From the NCBI GenBank assembly GCA_041395565.1, contig JAWLAI010000002.1, positions 248,001 to 312,000 on the forward strand: a DNA stretch of 64,000 nt. The letters run 5' to 3'. The notes below the pieces were generated by a model, which made no database searches, was not told where the DNA came from, and saw nothing but the letters and a program-made list of their open reading frames with translations. Shown in pieces: positions 47,307-55,684 of the stretch. This DNA comes from Pseudomonadota bacterium. GTDB taxonomy: Bacteria; Pseudomonadota; Gammaproteobacteria; UBA9214. The position numbers and the translations under genes were made by a program. How positions within the stretch are numbered: position 1 is the stretch's first letter; every line of letters begins with the position of its first letter.

Positions 47307-50186
47307 ATGGATACTGCAAATCCGGTTATCACCCAACGCCTCGGCAAGCTGCTGGCATCGGTATTCCTGATGTTCGCGCTGATGGCGGTCAATTCCGTAT
47401 ACCTGGTCGCGATCACGCTGTTGGAAGAAACCAGCGGTCGCCTGTACCAGGATTATTTCTACCTCATGATGTTCCTGGCACACCTGGTGCTGGGCCTGGT
47501 TATGATCGTGCCGTTCCTGTGGTTCGGGGTCGGCCACATGCGACGTGCGTTGCAACGACCGAACCGCGCCGCGATCACTGCCGGTATCGCACTGTTCATC
47601 AGCGCGCTGGTATTGCTGCTGACCGGCCTGCTGCTGACCCGATTCGAATTTTTCGAACTCAACGATCCGGACATACGGCGGATCGGTTACTGGATTCATG
47701 TCCTCAGCCCGCTCGTGGTGATTTGGCTGTTCGTGCTGCACCGGCTGGCTGGCCCTCCCATACACTGGCGCAAGGGCTTGCGCTGGTCGGGGCTCGCGCT
47801 GGTCTTTGCGGTCCTGATGGTCGCAATGCAGGCCGGTACCGGCAGCCGCGAACAGGCGCCAGCCGGGATCGTGTGCTCACCCTCGTTCGCGCATGTGGCA
47901 GGCACCACCCCGATTCCGCCGGAGCACCTGATGACGGATGCGACCTGTGCCACCTGCCATGAAGAGATTGCGCGCACGCATGAGCACAGCATGCACCGCT
48001 TCAGCTCCATGAACAACGAGGCCTACAAATTCAGCGTGGAGGAGACACGCAGGGTCGTACTCGAGCGCGACGGCTCGGTCGGCGTGTCGCGCTTTTGTGC
48101 CGCCTGCCACGATCCGGTGCCGCTGTTCAGTGGCCGCTTCGACGATCCCGGCTATGACCTGGAACATGACCCGACCGGCCAGGCCGGCATCACCTGCATG
48201 GCCTGCCATGCCATCACCCAGATCAACAGCCCGCGCGGCAATGGCGACTACACGCTGGCAGATCCGCCACGCTATCCGTTTGCCTTCAGCGAGTCCGGCC
48301 TGCTGACCGGCATCAACCACCTGCTGATACGGGCGAAACCCGAGCTGCACAAGAAGAGCCTGCTCAAGCCGCTGCACCGCTCGGCAGAGTTCTGCTCGCT
48401 CTGCCATAAAGTGAGTCTGACGCAAGAAGTGAACCACTATCGGTGGCTGCGTGGACAGGATCACTATGACAGTTTCCTGCAGAGCGGTGTCTCGGGCCAC
48501 CGTGTGGACAGTTTCTACTATCCGCCGCAGGCGATCCCGCGCTGCAGCGAGTGCCACATGCCGCTCGAGGCCTCGGATGATCCGGCGGCGCGCGATTTCG
48601 ACAGCAGCGGCCAGCACAGTATTCACAGCCACCAGTTTCCGGGGGCCAACACCGGCGTCGCGACGCTGGCCAACCTGCCTGCAGCAGTTGTCGCGGCCCA
48701 GCAGAAGCAGATGCGCAAGGCAGCGCGGGTCGATATCTTCGCCATCAAGGAAGACGGGCACATCGACGGTGCACTGCATGCCCCGTTACGTCCTGAAGTG
48801 CCGGTGCTGCAACCCGGCAAGCGCTACCTGATCGAAATCGTCGTCCGCACCACGGGCATGGGTCACGCCATGACCGAGGGCACCGCCGATTCGAACGAAC
48901 TCTGGTTGGAGGTGGCCGCTACCAGCGGCGACAGCGTGATCGGCCACAGCGGCAGCATGGACGCCAGCGGTGCGGTCGATCCGTGGTCGTATTTCGCCAA
49001 TGCCTATGTTCTGGACCGTCATGGTAACCGCATAGACCGGCGCAACGGGCAGGACATCTTCGTCGCGCTCTACAATCACCAGATCCCGCCCGGTGCCGCA
49101 TCCGTGGTGCATTACCTGCTGGAAATCCCCGCTGATGCCAGCGGCGATATCACGCTGGAGGCACGCCTCAACTACCGCAAGTTCGATACGACGTACCTGC
49201 GCTACGTACAGGGTGATGATTTCCATTGCAATGATCTGCCGGTCACCGTTCTCGCGAGCGACCAAGTCAGCATACCGCTCGCCGGCAGCGGTTCCGGCCA
49301 GGCCGAGCAGGATCGGGATATTGCAGTGGCCGAACGCTGGAACGACTACGGCATCGGACTGCTGCGCGAGGGTGACAGTGGCTCGACCAAGGGCGAACTG
49401 CGCCAGGCGGAGCAGGCCTTCAAGCAGGTGGAATCGCTGGGCCAGGGGTACGGTGCGTTGAACCTGGCGCGCGTCTACTTCAAGGAAGGCCGCCTGGACG
49501 AAGCAGCCGCGGCGCTGGTGCGCGCGGGCCACGGCGAGCAGCCGGCACCGCCCTGGACCATTGCCTGGTACAGTGCCCTGATCGATCGTCAGAACGGCCA
49601 ACTCGAGGCCGCTATCGATGCGCTCAAGACCATCGTCGACAACCGCTTCGTGCTCGCACAACAGCGCGGCTACGACTTCTCATATGACACCCGGGTGCTG
49701 AACGAACTGGGTCGCACTCTCTACGAGCGTGCACGCCAGCTGCGCGCCCCCGGACAACAGACGGCACGCGAACAACTGCTGGAGGCGGCACGCTCCTGGT
49801 TCGAAAAGACCCTGGTCATCGATCCGGAGGATGCGGCGGCACATTTCAACCTGGCGCTGGTCTATTCGCAGCAAGACAGGCAGGCGCACGCAGATGAGCA
49901 TCGCGCGCTGCATGAAAAATTCCGCCGCGACGACAGCGCCATTGAGCAGGCCGTCACCCGCCATCGCAGCACCAACGCGGCAGCCGATCATGCGGCCTCC
50001 GAAATCGCAATCTATTCGCTGCAACGGGATGCCGGCGGCTTCACTGTCCGGCCTGGCGCCGGAGCGGTGTGCGGAACAGCACGGCCGGTAGCCGGAATAC
50101 CACCTGACACAGATCAAACCGGCAGGGGTTCACATGAAGTTACACTTCCACCACTACTAGCAGGAGAAATGCACTCAGGTGAATAA
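47307..50186 (+). CDS. Membrane-anchored pentahaem cytochrome c with TPR tail
   Basis: The product is 959 residues. N-terminal region: four to five transmembrane helices (about 14-38, 50-72, 88-110, 126-147, 160-176) holding His59, His77, His131 and His145, which could bind b-type haem. It then has five CXXCH sites, at 214, 264, 297, 363 and 413 (CATCH, CAACH, CMACH, CSLCH, CSECH). A beta-rich domain (about 480-640) and TPR-like repeats (about 690-905) follow. The last 60 residues look non-conserved. Topology puts the haems in the periplasm. It probably takes electrons from the quinone pool or passes them to it, partnering the two overlapping downstream genes. No named family matches the whole. 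Confidence 0.85.
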   Translation: MDTANPVITQRLGKLLASVFLMFALMAVNSVYLVAITLLEETSGRLYQDYFYLMMFLAHLVLGLVMIVPFLWFGVGHMRRALQRPNRAAITAGIALFISALVLLLTGLLLTRFEFFELNDPDIRRIGYWIHVLSPLVVIWLFVLHRLAGPPIHWRKGLRWSGLALVFAVLMVAMQAGTGSREQAPAGIVCSPSFAHVAGTTPIPPEHLMTDATCATCHEEIARTHEHSMHRFSSMNNEAYKFSVEETRRVVLERDGSVGVSRFCAACHDPVPLFSGRFDDPGYDLEHDPTGQAGITCMACHAITQINSPRGNGDYTLADPPRYPFAFSESGLLTGINHLLIRAKPELHKKSLLKPLHRSAEFCSLCHKVSLTQEVNHYRWLRGQDHYDSFLQSGVSGHRVDSFYYPPQAIPRCSECHMPLEASDDPAARDFDSSGQHSIHSHQFPGANTGVATLANLPAAVVAAQQKQMRKAARVDIFAIKEDGHIDGALHAPLRPEVPVLQPGKRYLIEIVVRTTGMGHAMTEGTADSNELWLEVAATSGDSVIGHSGSMDASGAVDPWSYFANAYVLDRHGNRIDRRNGQDIFVALYNHQIPPGAASVVHYLLEIPADASGDITLEARLNYRKFDTTYLRYVQGDDFHCNDLPVTVLASDQVSIPLAGSGSGQAEQDRDIAVAERWNDYGIGLLREGDSGSTKGELRQAEQAFKQVESLGQGYGALNLARVYFKEGRLDEAAAALVRAGHGEQPAPPWTIAWYSALIDRQNGQLEAAIDALKTIVDNRFVLAQQRGYDFSYDTRVLNELGRTLYERARQLRAPGQQTAREQLLEAARSWFEKTLVIDPEDAAAHFNLALVYSQQDRQAHADEHRALHEKFRRDDSAIEQAVTRHRSTNAAADHAASEIAIYSLQRDAGGFTVRPGAGAVCGTARPVAGIPPDTDQTGRGSHEVTLPPLLAGEMHSGE
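50104..50117 (+). promoter_or_regulatory. Possible Fnr/Anr-like box CTGAC-ACAG-ATCAA
   Basis: This lies inside the 3' end of the cytochrome gene, centred 68 bases before the GTG of the next gene. It shares 13 identical bases (TGACACAGATCAA) with the box at 54221-54234. It could drive an internal promoter for the two downstream genes; coincidence cannot be excluded because it is in coding sequence. Confidence 0.3.
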
Positions 50187-52026
50187 CCAGAACCGCCCGG
50201 AGCGGCAACCGCACGGCGAGCACATCATCCGCAGCGCCTTCTATCGCTCGCTCGCGGTAATCCTCACACTCGCAGCCGGCGCGGGTGGGCTGGTCTGGTA
50301 CCTGGATCGCGGACCGGAAACACCGGCACCTGTAGTCGAATCCGGCCCCGTTGTACCCGTGGCCGATGACAAGGCGGGGGAACCCCGTCCGCCGGCAGCA
50401 ACCTTCGCGGATATCGCCCGCGCTGCTGGTATCGCGTTCACGCACACCAACGGAGCCTACGGCGAGAAACTCATTCCGGAGGCCATCGGCAGCGGTGTCG
50501 CCTTCCTGGATTACGACAACGACGGCGACCAGGATCTGCTGCTGGTTAATTCGGCCTGGTTTCCCGGACAGTCGCATGGCACGCCGCCCATCCAGGCACT
50601 TTACCGTAACGACGGCAGCGGCAGCTTCACCGACGTCACGCAGGAATCCGGGCTGGCGCTGACCTGTTACTGCATGGGTGTCGCAGTCGGCGATTACGAC
50701 AACGACGGCTGGACCGACATCTATCTCACCGCGCTGGGACCGAATCACCTGCTCAAGAACACCAACGGTCGGTTCAGCGATGTCACCGCTGCAACCGCGA
50801 CGGCCGGCGGTGCAACTGACTGGAGTACTGCGGCAGCCTTTGTCGATATCGACAATGACGGCGATCTTGACCTGTTCGTGGGCAACTATGTCGAGTGGTC
50901 TCGCGAGATCGACATGGAAATCGATTTCCGCCTCACCGGCGTCGGGCGAGCGATCGGCGCACCCAACCACTTCTACGGTACGCAGAACCGGTTGTACCGC
51001 AACGACGGCAATGCCACCTTCACCGACATCACGGAAGCCGCCGGCATGCTGGTGCGTGATTCCAATACGGGTGTTGCGGTCGGCAAGACACTCGCGGTCG
51101 CTCCGGTCGATTACGATCGCGATGGCCTGATCGACCTGTTCATCGCCAACGATACCACCCGCAATTTCCTCTTTCATAATCTGGGGCAGGGGAGATTCGA
51201 GGAAATCGGCGTGCTCGAGGGCATCGCATATGACCGCAACGGCAAGGCAACAGGCGCCATGGGCATCGATAGCGCATGGTATCGCAATGACGATGATCTC
51301 GCCGTCGGCATAGGCAATTTTGCCAACGAAATGAGTTCGCTGTACGTCACGGCCGGCGGCAGGCCTCCATTTGCCGACGAGGCGGTGCTCGAGGGGTTCG
51401 GACCGGCATCGCGGCTGGCACTGACCTTTGGCCTGTTCTTCTTCGACTATGACCTGGACGGGCGGCTTGACCTGTTCCAGGCCAATGGCCATCTGGAGAC
51501 AGAGATCAGCGTGGTGCAACCCAGTCAGACCTATGCACAGCCTGCTCAGCTGTTCTGGAACTGCGGCGACGCCTGCCGGAACCGATTCCAGCTGGTGGAT
51601 TCTCCCGGTGACATCTCGGAGCCCATGGTTGGTCGGGGCGCAGCCTACGCCGATATCGACCAGGACGGCGACCTGGATATCGCGGTAAATCAGAATGGCC
51701 GTACCGCGGTGCTGTTCCGTAACGAACAGCAGCTCGGGCATCACTGGCTGCGACTCAAGCTGGTCGGTACCAGCGCTAACCGCGATGCCATTGGCGCAGA
51801 AGTGGAGCTGCGTGCGGGTGGTACGATCCAGCGGCATGTCGTCATGCCGACACGCAGTTATCTGTCGCAGGTGGAACTGCCAGTAACCTTCGGCCTCGGT
51901 ACTGACACGGTAATCGATACCCTCCGGATCACATGGCCAGGCGGCGAGGTTCAGACGGTACCGGTCGGGCAGGTGGATACCACAATCACCGTGACGCAGG
52001 CAGCTTCGCTACAGCAGCATGACTGA
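50179..52026 (+). CDS. CRTAC1-type FG-GAP/VCBS repeat protein with ASPIC/UnbV domain
   Basis: The product is 615 residues. One N-terminal membrane anchor (about 22-42) precedes six Ca2+-binding repeat loops of the D-x-D-x-D-G type: DYDNDGDQD, DYDNDGWTD, DIDNDGDLD, DYDRDGLID, DYDLDGRLD and DIDQDGDLD. They form a beta propeller, and the C-terminal ASPIC/UnbV domain (WLRLKLVGTSANRDAIGAEVELRAGG through RSYLSQVELPVTFGLG) closes it. Such proteins are secreted or periplasmic and often occur beside TPR and cytochrome genes; their role is unknown. The GTG start at 50179 has a CAGGAGAAA 10 or so bases upstream and overlaps the cytochrome gene by 8 bases. Confidence 0.9.
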   Translation: MNNQNRPERQPHGEHIIRSAFYRSLAVILTLAAGAGGLVWYLDRGPETPAPVVESGPVVPVADDKAGEPRPPAATFADIARAAGIAFTHTNGAYGEKLIPEAIGSGVAFLDYDNDGDQDLLLVNSAWFPGQSHGTPPIQALYRNDGSGSFTDVTQESGLALTCYCMGVAVGDYDNDGWTDIYLTALGPNHLLKNTNGRFSDVTAATATAGGATDWSTAAAFVDIDNDGDLDLFVGNYVEWSREIDMEIDFRLTGVGRAIGAPNHFYGTQNRLYRNDGNATFTDITEAAGMLVRDSNTGVAVGKTLAVAPVDYDRDGLIDLFIANDTTRNFLFHNLGQGRFEEIGVLEGIAYDRNGKATGAMGIDSAWYRNDDDLAVGIGNFANEMSSLYVTAGGRPPFADEAVLEGFGPASRLALTFGLFFFDYDLDGRLDLFQANGHLETEISVVQPSQTYAQPAQLFWNCGDACRNRFQLVDSPGDISEPMVGRGAAYADIDQDGDLDIAVNQNGRTAVLFRNEQQLGHHWLRLKLVGTSANRDAIGAEVELRAGGTIQRHVVMPTRSYLSQVELPVTFGLGTDTVIDTLRITWPGGEVQTVPVGQVDTTITVTQAASLQQHD

Positions 52027-53689
52027 CCAGGGGCTACACCGACTGCTGGCCGCCGCCATTTTCCTGTTCGTCAGCGCACAGGAAGCGCAGGCCGATGCAC
52101 TCTCGAGTCTGCCCGGCGACCTGGCGGGAAAGCTTGAGGCGCTGGCGACAGTCGCGACAGACACGCTGGATCGGGACGCACGCGACCAGCTCGCACAGGC
52201 ACGCCAGAACGTAGTAGACACTGTCGTGCAGCCTCATCCCGATAGTGAAATTGCAGATGCCTACGGCGAGTTGGGCTCCCTGTATCTTGTTCAACACGTA
52301 TACTCGGCTGCGGATGTCTGCCTGCATAATGCGCGCGTACTGGCACCCGACGCCTTCCGCTGGACCTACCTGCATGCTTATCTGGCCACGCTCAACGGCG
52401 AAACGGCGGCAGCTGCCGAACGTTACCAGCAGGCACAAGCGCTGCGACCTGACTATCTCGCCGTGACGTTGCGTCTGGCCGATACCTGGCGTGATCTCAA
52501 TGAGCAGGACAAGGCCCTGGAGGCCTACCGGCAAGTCGCGGACAGCCGCGGCCTGGAAGCCGCGGCGGCATTCGGTCTTGGCCAGATCGCCATGCTCAGA
52601 CGAGAACACGATGAGGCGATCCTGCAGTTCGAGCGGGCGCTGACGCTGCAACCTGATGCATCCCGGATCCATTACCCGCTGGCACAGGCGTTGCGTGCAG
52701 CCGGCCGCGACGAGGAAGCCCGCAAGCAGGCAACCCAGGTCGGGGACCGGCTTCCCACATTTACAGATCCGCTGATTGAAAGTCTGCAATCGCTTCGACT
52801 TGGTTCCCGCAGCCACTTCAGCCAGGGCATGAAAGCGATCAAGCAGCGGGATTACACCGGCGCCCGCGATGCCTTTGCCCTCGGGCTGGCACGGGAACCC
52901 GACGATACCGAAGCCCGCATCAGTTATGCGCGCGCCCTCTATCTGAGTGGCGACACGGCTGCGGCCAAGGAACAGCTACGCATGGCGCATGAGCAGGGCC
53001 CCGATAATATCCTTGCCATATTTTTGCTCGGAATATTGGCGGAGGAGGCCGGGGAAACCGCAATCGCACTGAAACACTACGCACAGGTCATCGAACTGGA
53101 TCCCGCGCATGCCGGCGCCAACTTCTATCTGGCCAATCACCATTACCGCAGCGGAGCACTAGCCAAGGCGCTACCACACTTTGCTGCCACGCTCGCCGCA
53201 GATCCGGAGAATCTCGCAGCCTATCTGGCCTATGCAGGTGCACTGCTGCAGGCCGGACATGCCCGCAGCGAGATCATGGCGGTCATGAGCAGCGCCCTGC
53301 AACGCTTCCCCGACCAGTTACCACTGCGCTTTCTGCGCATCCAGATGCTGGCCTGCAACGACACCGGACCGGGCTGTGACCCCGGGCAGGCAGTCGTCGA
53401 GGCAGACAGGCTCGCCGAACAGTCAGGTCCGGCGCGGCGCGAGCTGCTGGCGCTGGCGCACGCCGCTGCGGGAGAATTCGAACAGGCGGTGGCCGAGCAG
53501 CAGGCGTTGGTATCGGATGCCATCTGGATGATGCCCGCGGAAATCAGCCGGCTGCGCGAGGCGCTGGACGCGTACCAGGCGGGCCAGATTCCCAGGCCGG
53601 AGACCTTGTTTAGCTGGCGTTTGCTGCAGGCACCACGGACGCGTCCGGCCGACGTTTTCCGCGACTATCCGACACCCAAGCCGTATTAA
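52019..53689 (+). CDS. Periplasmic TPR protein
   Basis: The product is 556 residues with a signal peptide (MTDQGLHRLLAAAIFLFVSAQEAQA). At least ten tetratricopeptide repeats cover about residues 70-470 (for example AYGELGSLYLVQHVYSAADVCLHNARVLAP and AIALKHYAQVIELDPAHAGANFYLANHHYRSG). A conserved pair of cysteines sits in CNDTGPGCDPG (about 450). It overlaps the FG-GAP gene by 8 bases, so the three genes form one translationally coupled unit. Likely a scaffold for assembling the cytochrome/FG-GAP complex; inference. A terminator follows the stop. Confidence 0.88.
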   Translation: MTDQGLHRLLAAAIFLFVSAQEAQADALSSLPGDLAGKLEALATVATDTLDRDARDQLAQARQNVVDTVVQPHPDSEIADAYGELGSLYLVQHVYSAADVCLHNARVLAPDAFRWTYLHAYLATLNGETAAAAERYQQAQALRPDYLAVTLRLADTWRDLNEQDKALEAYRQVADSRGLEAAAAFGLGQIAMLRREHDEAILQFERALTLQPDASRIHYPLAQALRAAGRDEEARKQATQVGDRLPTFTDPLIESLQSLRLGSRSHFSQGMKAIKQRDYTGARDAFALGLAREPDDTEARISYARALYLSGDTAAAKEQLRMAHEQGPDNILAIFLLGILAEEAGETAIALKHYAQVIELDPAHAGANFYLANHHYRSGALAKALPHFAATLAADPENLAAYLAYAGALLQAGHARSEIMAVMSSALQRFPDQLPLRFLRIQMLACNDTGPGCDPGQAVVEADRLAEQSGPARRELLALAHAAAGEFEQAVAEQQALVSDAIWMMPAEISRLREALDAYQAGQIPRPETLFSWRLLQAPRTRPADVFRDYPTPKPY

Positions 53690-53719
53690 AAAAAAGGCGC
53701 GTCCTCTTGGACGCGCCTT
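53688..53719 (-). terminator. Rho-independent terminator, shared by convergent genes
   Basis: A 9-bp stem GGCGCGTCC-TCTT-GGACGCGCC (53696-53717) is flanked by eight A on the left (53688-53695). On the minus strand these become a T tract, so it terminates the Gly/Tyr-rich protein gene at 53740. On the plus strand it follows the TPR gene's stop directly but has only TT. Confidence 0.88.
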
Positions 53720-53739
53720 GATCGTCAGACCCGATGGTC

Positions 53740-54075
53740 TTACTTGGCGGTGCTGGTCGACGGTGTGGTCGGTGCAGTGTAGGTATAGCCGGGATAGCCA
53801 TACCCATAACCCGGATAACCCCAGCCGCCGTAGCCGGGATAGCCGCCCCAGCCGTAGCCGGGATAGCCGCCCCAGCCGTAACCGGGATAGCCGCCCCAGC
53901 CGTAACCGGGATAACCGCCCCAGCCGCCATAGCCAGGGTAACCGCCCCAGTAGCCCGGATAACCCCAGGGACCGTCCCAATAGTCGTTACCCCACCATGC
54001 GCTGGCCGGGCTCGCCGCGAGTACGGCAGAACCGGCGATCGCAGCAGAGGCAACGAGTTTTGCTACCTTGTTCAT
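53740..54075 (-). CDS. Gly/Tyr-rich secreted repeat protein, sulfur-globule-protein-like
   Basis: The product is 111 residues. A signal peptide (MNKVAKLVASAAIAGSAVLAASPASA) precedes a mature chain of almost only Gly, Tyr, Trp and Pro: several GGYPGYGW units, encoded by a 24-base tandem repeat over about 53825-53940. Composition, size and leader match the sulfur-globule envelope proteins (SgpA/B/CV1/CV2) of purple sulfur bacteria and other sulfur oxidisers; low-complexity similarity is weak evidence for homology. The ATG at 54075 has GGAGGAAC upstream and a readable promoter beyond. A terminator lies 20 bases after the stop. Confidence 0.78.
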   Translation of the reverse strand: MNKVAKLVASAAIAGSAVLAASPASAWWGNDYWDGPWGYPGYWGGYPGYGGWGGYPGYGWGGYPGYGWGGYPGYGWGGYPGYGGWGYPGYGYGYPGYTYTAPTTPSTSTAK

Positions 54076-54152
54076 TAGTAGTTCCTCCAACTCATACCAG
54101 AATGAATAACCAACAATCCACGCTGTATACGCGATACACCCGTGTACACCCA

Positions 54153-54181
54153 ATTATAAAAACGCGTTAGCGAACTGTCTG
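54153..54181 (-). promoter_or_regulatory. Sigma-70-type promoter of the Gly/Tyr-rich gene
   Basis: On the minus strand a perfect -10 TATAAT (54153-54158) and a -35 CAGACA (54176-54181; four of six bases) are 17 bp apart. Predicted start near 54146, about 70 bases before the ATG. The Fnr-like box at 54221-54234 is centred about 81 bases upstream of that start. Confidence 0.6.
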
Positions 54182-54220
54182 CTGCTACGTAACGCCAGAC
54201 GGCAGGATTGTTAGCAATAA

Positions 54221-54234
54221 TTGACACAGATCAA
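54221..54234. promoter_or_regulatory. Fnr/Anr-like box TTGAC-ACAG-ATCAA
   Basis: One mismatch from TTGAT-N4-ATCAA. It lies at about -81 of the predicted promoter for the Gly/Tyr-rich gene, a class I activator distance in helical phase with -41, -61 and -71/-82 positions. The hydrolase gene ends 16 bases away on the other side, so the box most probably serves the repeat-protein gene. Confidence 0.5.
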
Positions 54235-54250
54235 TTTTATCAGTGGCTTA

Positions 54251-55255
54251 TCAGGTTCCTGCACAGAAGACATCAAGCGCGCCGCCACCGGGGGACACTG
54301 CAAATCCCGAGGGCAGCACGGCATCCCGTCCGCCGGTAATCCAGGCTGCGATATCGTTGAGCACGGTAGCTGCCTGCAAGTCACGTGTCAGCATGTGATA
54401 TCCCTCCGGATACAGCACCAGGCGCCAGGCAACATCTCGCAGACCACTCTGCCCGGTGAGCAACCGACACATCGCAGTACGTGGTATGACTTCATCGTGT
54501 TCGCCATAAAGCAGCAATACAGGTCGGGTCACGTTACCGCTGTTGCGATAGGCCTCCTCCATCAATCCGGTCAAACCGTAGAGCGTGTCGATACGTGTCG
54601 CCTTGATAACCATGGGGTCACGGCCGAGCGCACGCAGCATCTCGATATTGTCAGAAGGCTTGATATCAAGCCCGTCAGCGGTAACCCGGCTCGCCGGGAA
54701 TAACCACGCAGCGAGCCTGAGAACCGTTGCCTGCCACAGCGGCATGGTCTGCCATCCCCAGATCGCAGGTGCAACCAGGATTACGCCCTGAATACAGTCA
54801 TCTTCGCCCGGTTGCGCGGTCATGATACTGACCGCGCCACCCATGCTCTCGCCGAGCAGGTATAGCGGGGTCCCGGGATACTGCCGGCACAGCAGTCGTG
54901 CAACGGTTGCGGCATCCTGTTGCAGGGCATTCCGTCCCGGCCAGATTCCACGTTGTTCGGTCGCGCCAAAGCCGCGCTGGTCGTAGGCAGCCGTCAAGAT
55001 GCCGCGTGCAGCCAGATAGCGGCCAGGCTCGCGGAATGCATTGTGGTAGTCATTGAAGCCATGCAGCCCCAACATTATGGCCCGGGGCTTGCCCGCAGGG
55101 CGGTACATGGCAAGCGGCAGCCGGTAGCCGTCAGCCATCACGGCTGCTTGTGGATATAGGGCAGCGGCCTGTGTAGTATTCGAATCAGACTGGATCTGCG
55201 GCCCGGCGCATGCTGCCAGGAATAGGGCGACGAGGACTAACAGGCGCTGGCTCAC
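54251..55255 (-). CDS. Alpha/beta-hydrolase lipoprotein (monoacylglycerol lipase/lysophospholipase type)
   Basis: The product is 334 residues with a lipoprotein signal (MSQRLLVLVALFLAAC, Cys16). It has the block LGLHGFNDYHNAFREPGRYLAARGILTAAYDQRGFG typical of the serine aminopeptidase S33/lysophospholipase group, nucleophile Ser in YLLGESMGGAVSIM, Asp in LLLYGEHDEVIP, and the His in YPEGYHMLTRD. It is membrane-tethered in the envelope. It starts just 45 bases from the divergent encapsulated-ferritin gene. Confidence 0.88.
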   Translation of the reverse strand: MSQRLLVLVALFLAACAGPQIQSDSNTTQAAALYPQAAVMADGYRLPLAMYRPAGKPRAIMLGLHGFNDYHNAFREPGRYLAARGILTAAYDQRGFGATEQRGIWPGRNALQQDAATVARLLCRQYPGTPLYLLGESMGGAVSIMTAQPGEDDCIQGVILVAPAIWGWQTMPLWQATVLRLAAWLFPASRVTADGLDIKPSDNIEMLRALGRDPMVIKATRIDTLYGLTGLMEEAYRNSGNVTRPVLLLYGEHDEVIPRTAMCRLLTGQSGLRDVAWRLVLYPEGYHMLTRDLQAATVLNDIAAWITGGRDAVLPSGFAVSPGGGALDVFCAGT

Positions 55256-55300
55256 TTGCCCGAATTTGAATGATATTTGTAGTTAAACGGAGAATGCACC

Positions 55301-55588
55301 ATGGCTAATGAAGGATACCACGAACCGCTCGATGAACTCTCGGATGAAACCCGCGACATGCATCGCGCCATTACCTCGCTCATGGAGGAACTGGAAGCCG
55401 TTGACTGGTACAACCAGCGGGTCGATGCGTGCAAGGACACCGAACTCAGGGCCATCCTGGCACATAACAGGGATGAGGAAAAAGAGCATGCCGCCATGGT
55501 GCTGGAATGGATTCGGCGCCGGGATCCAGCTTTTGACAAGGAGTTGAAGGACTACCTGTTCACCAAGAAGGAAATTGCGCACGGCTGA
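55301..55588 (+). CDS. Encapsulated-ferritin (EncFtn) homologue without targeting peptide
   Basis: The product is 95 residues, close to the first 95 of Rhodospirillum rubrum EncFtn: HEPLDELSDETRDMHRAI, SLMEELEAVDWYNQRVDAC and ILAHNRDEEKEHAAMVLEW are nearly identical blocks. The ferroxidase ligands correspond to Glu30, Glu60 and His63, with the Trp36-Tyr37 pair conserved. EncFtn oxidises Fe(II) as a ring of dimers inside an encapsulin shell. Here the chain ends in FTKKEIAHG, with no SLxIGSL-type targeting tail in any frame before the next gene, and no encapsulin gene is in the window. It may therefore act free in the cytoplasm or use a distant shell. Confidence 0.92.
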   Translation: MANEGYHEPLDELSDETRDMHRAITSLMEELEAVDWYNQRVDACKDTELRAILAHNRDEEKEHAAMVLEWIRRRDPAFDKELKDYLFTKKEIAHG

Positions 55589-55684
55589 ACCAGTCCGCCG
55601 GCAAGCCATTACTGACCAGACACCTGCGCACTGATTGCTAGGTGTTAGTTGCAGGCATCCGGAGCAGGCGGCGGATGAGCATAC

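Noticed and set aside
47129..47416. Small minus-strand frame before the pentahaem gene
   Set aside because: Overlaps the start of the cytochrome gene, has no ribosome-binding site and no recognisable domain.
50140..51837. 565-codon minus-strand frame across the FG-GAP gene
   Set aside because: Shadow produced by the D-x-D-x-D-G repeats; no signal peptide or domain.
53825..53940. CRISPR-like repeat array
   Set aside because: The 24-base repeats are in frame, have no unique spacers and encode the GGYPGYGW units of the Gly/Tyr-rich protein.
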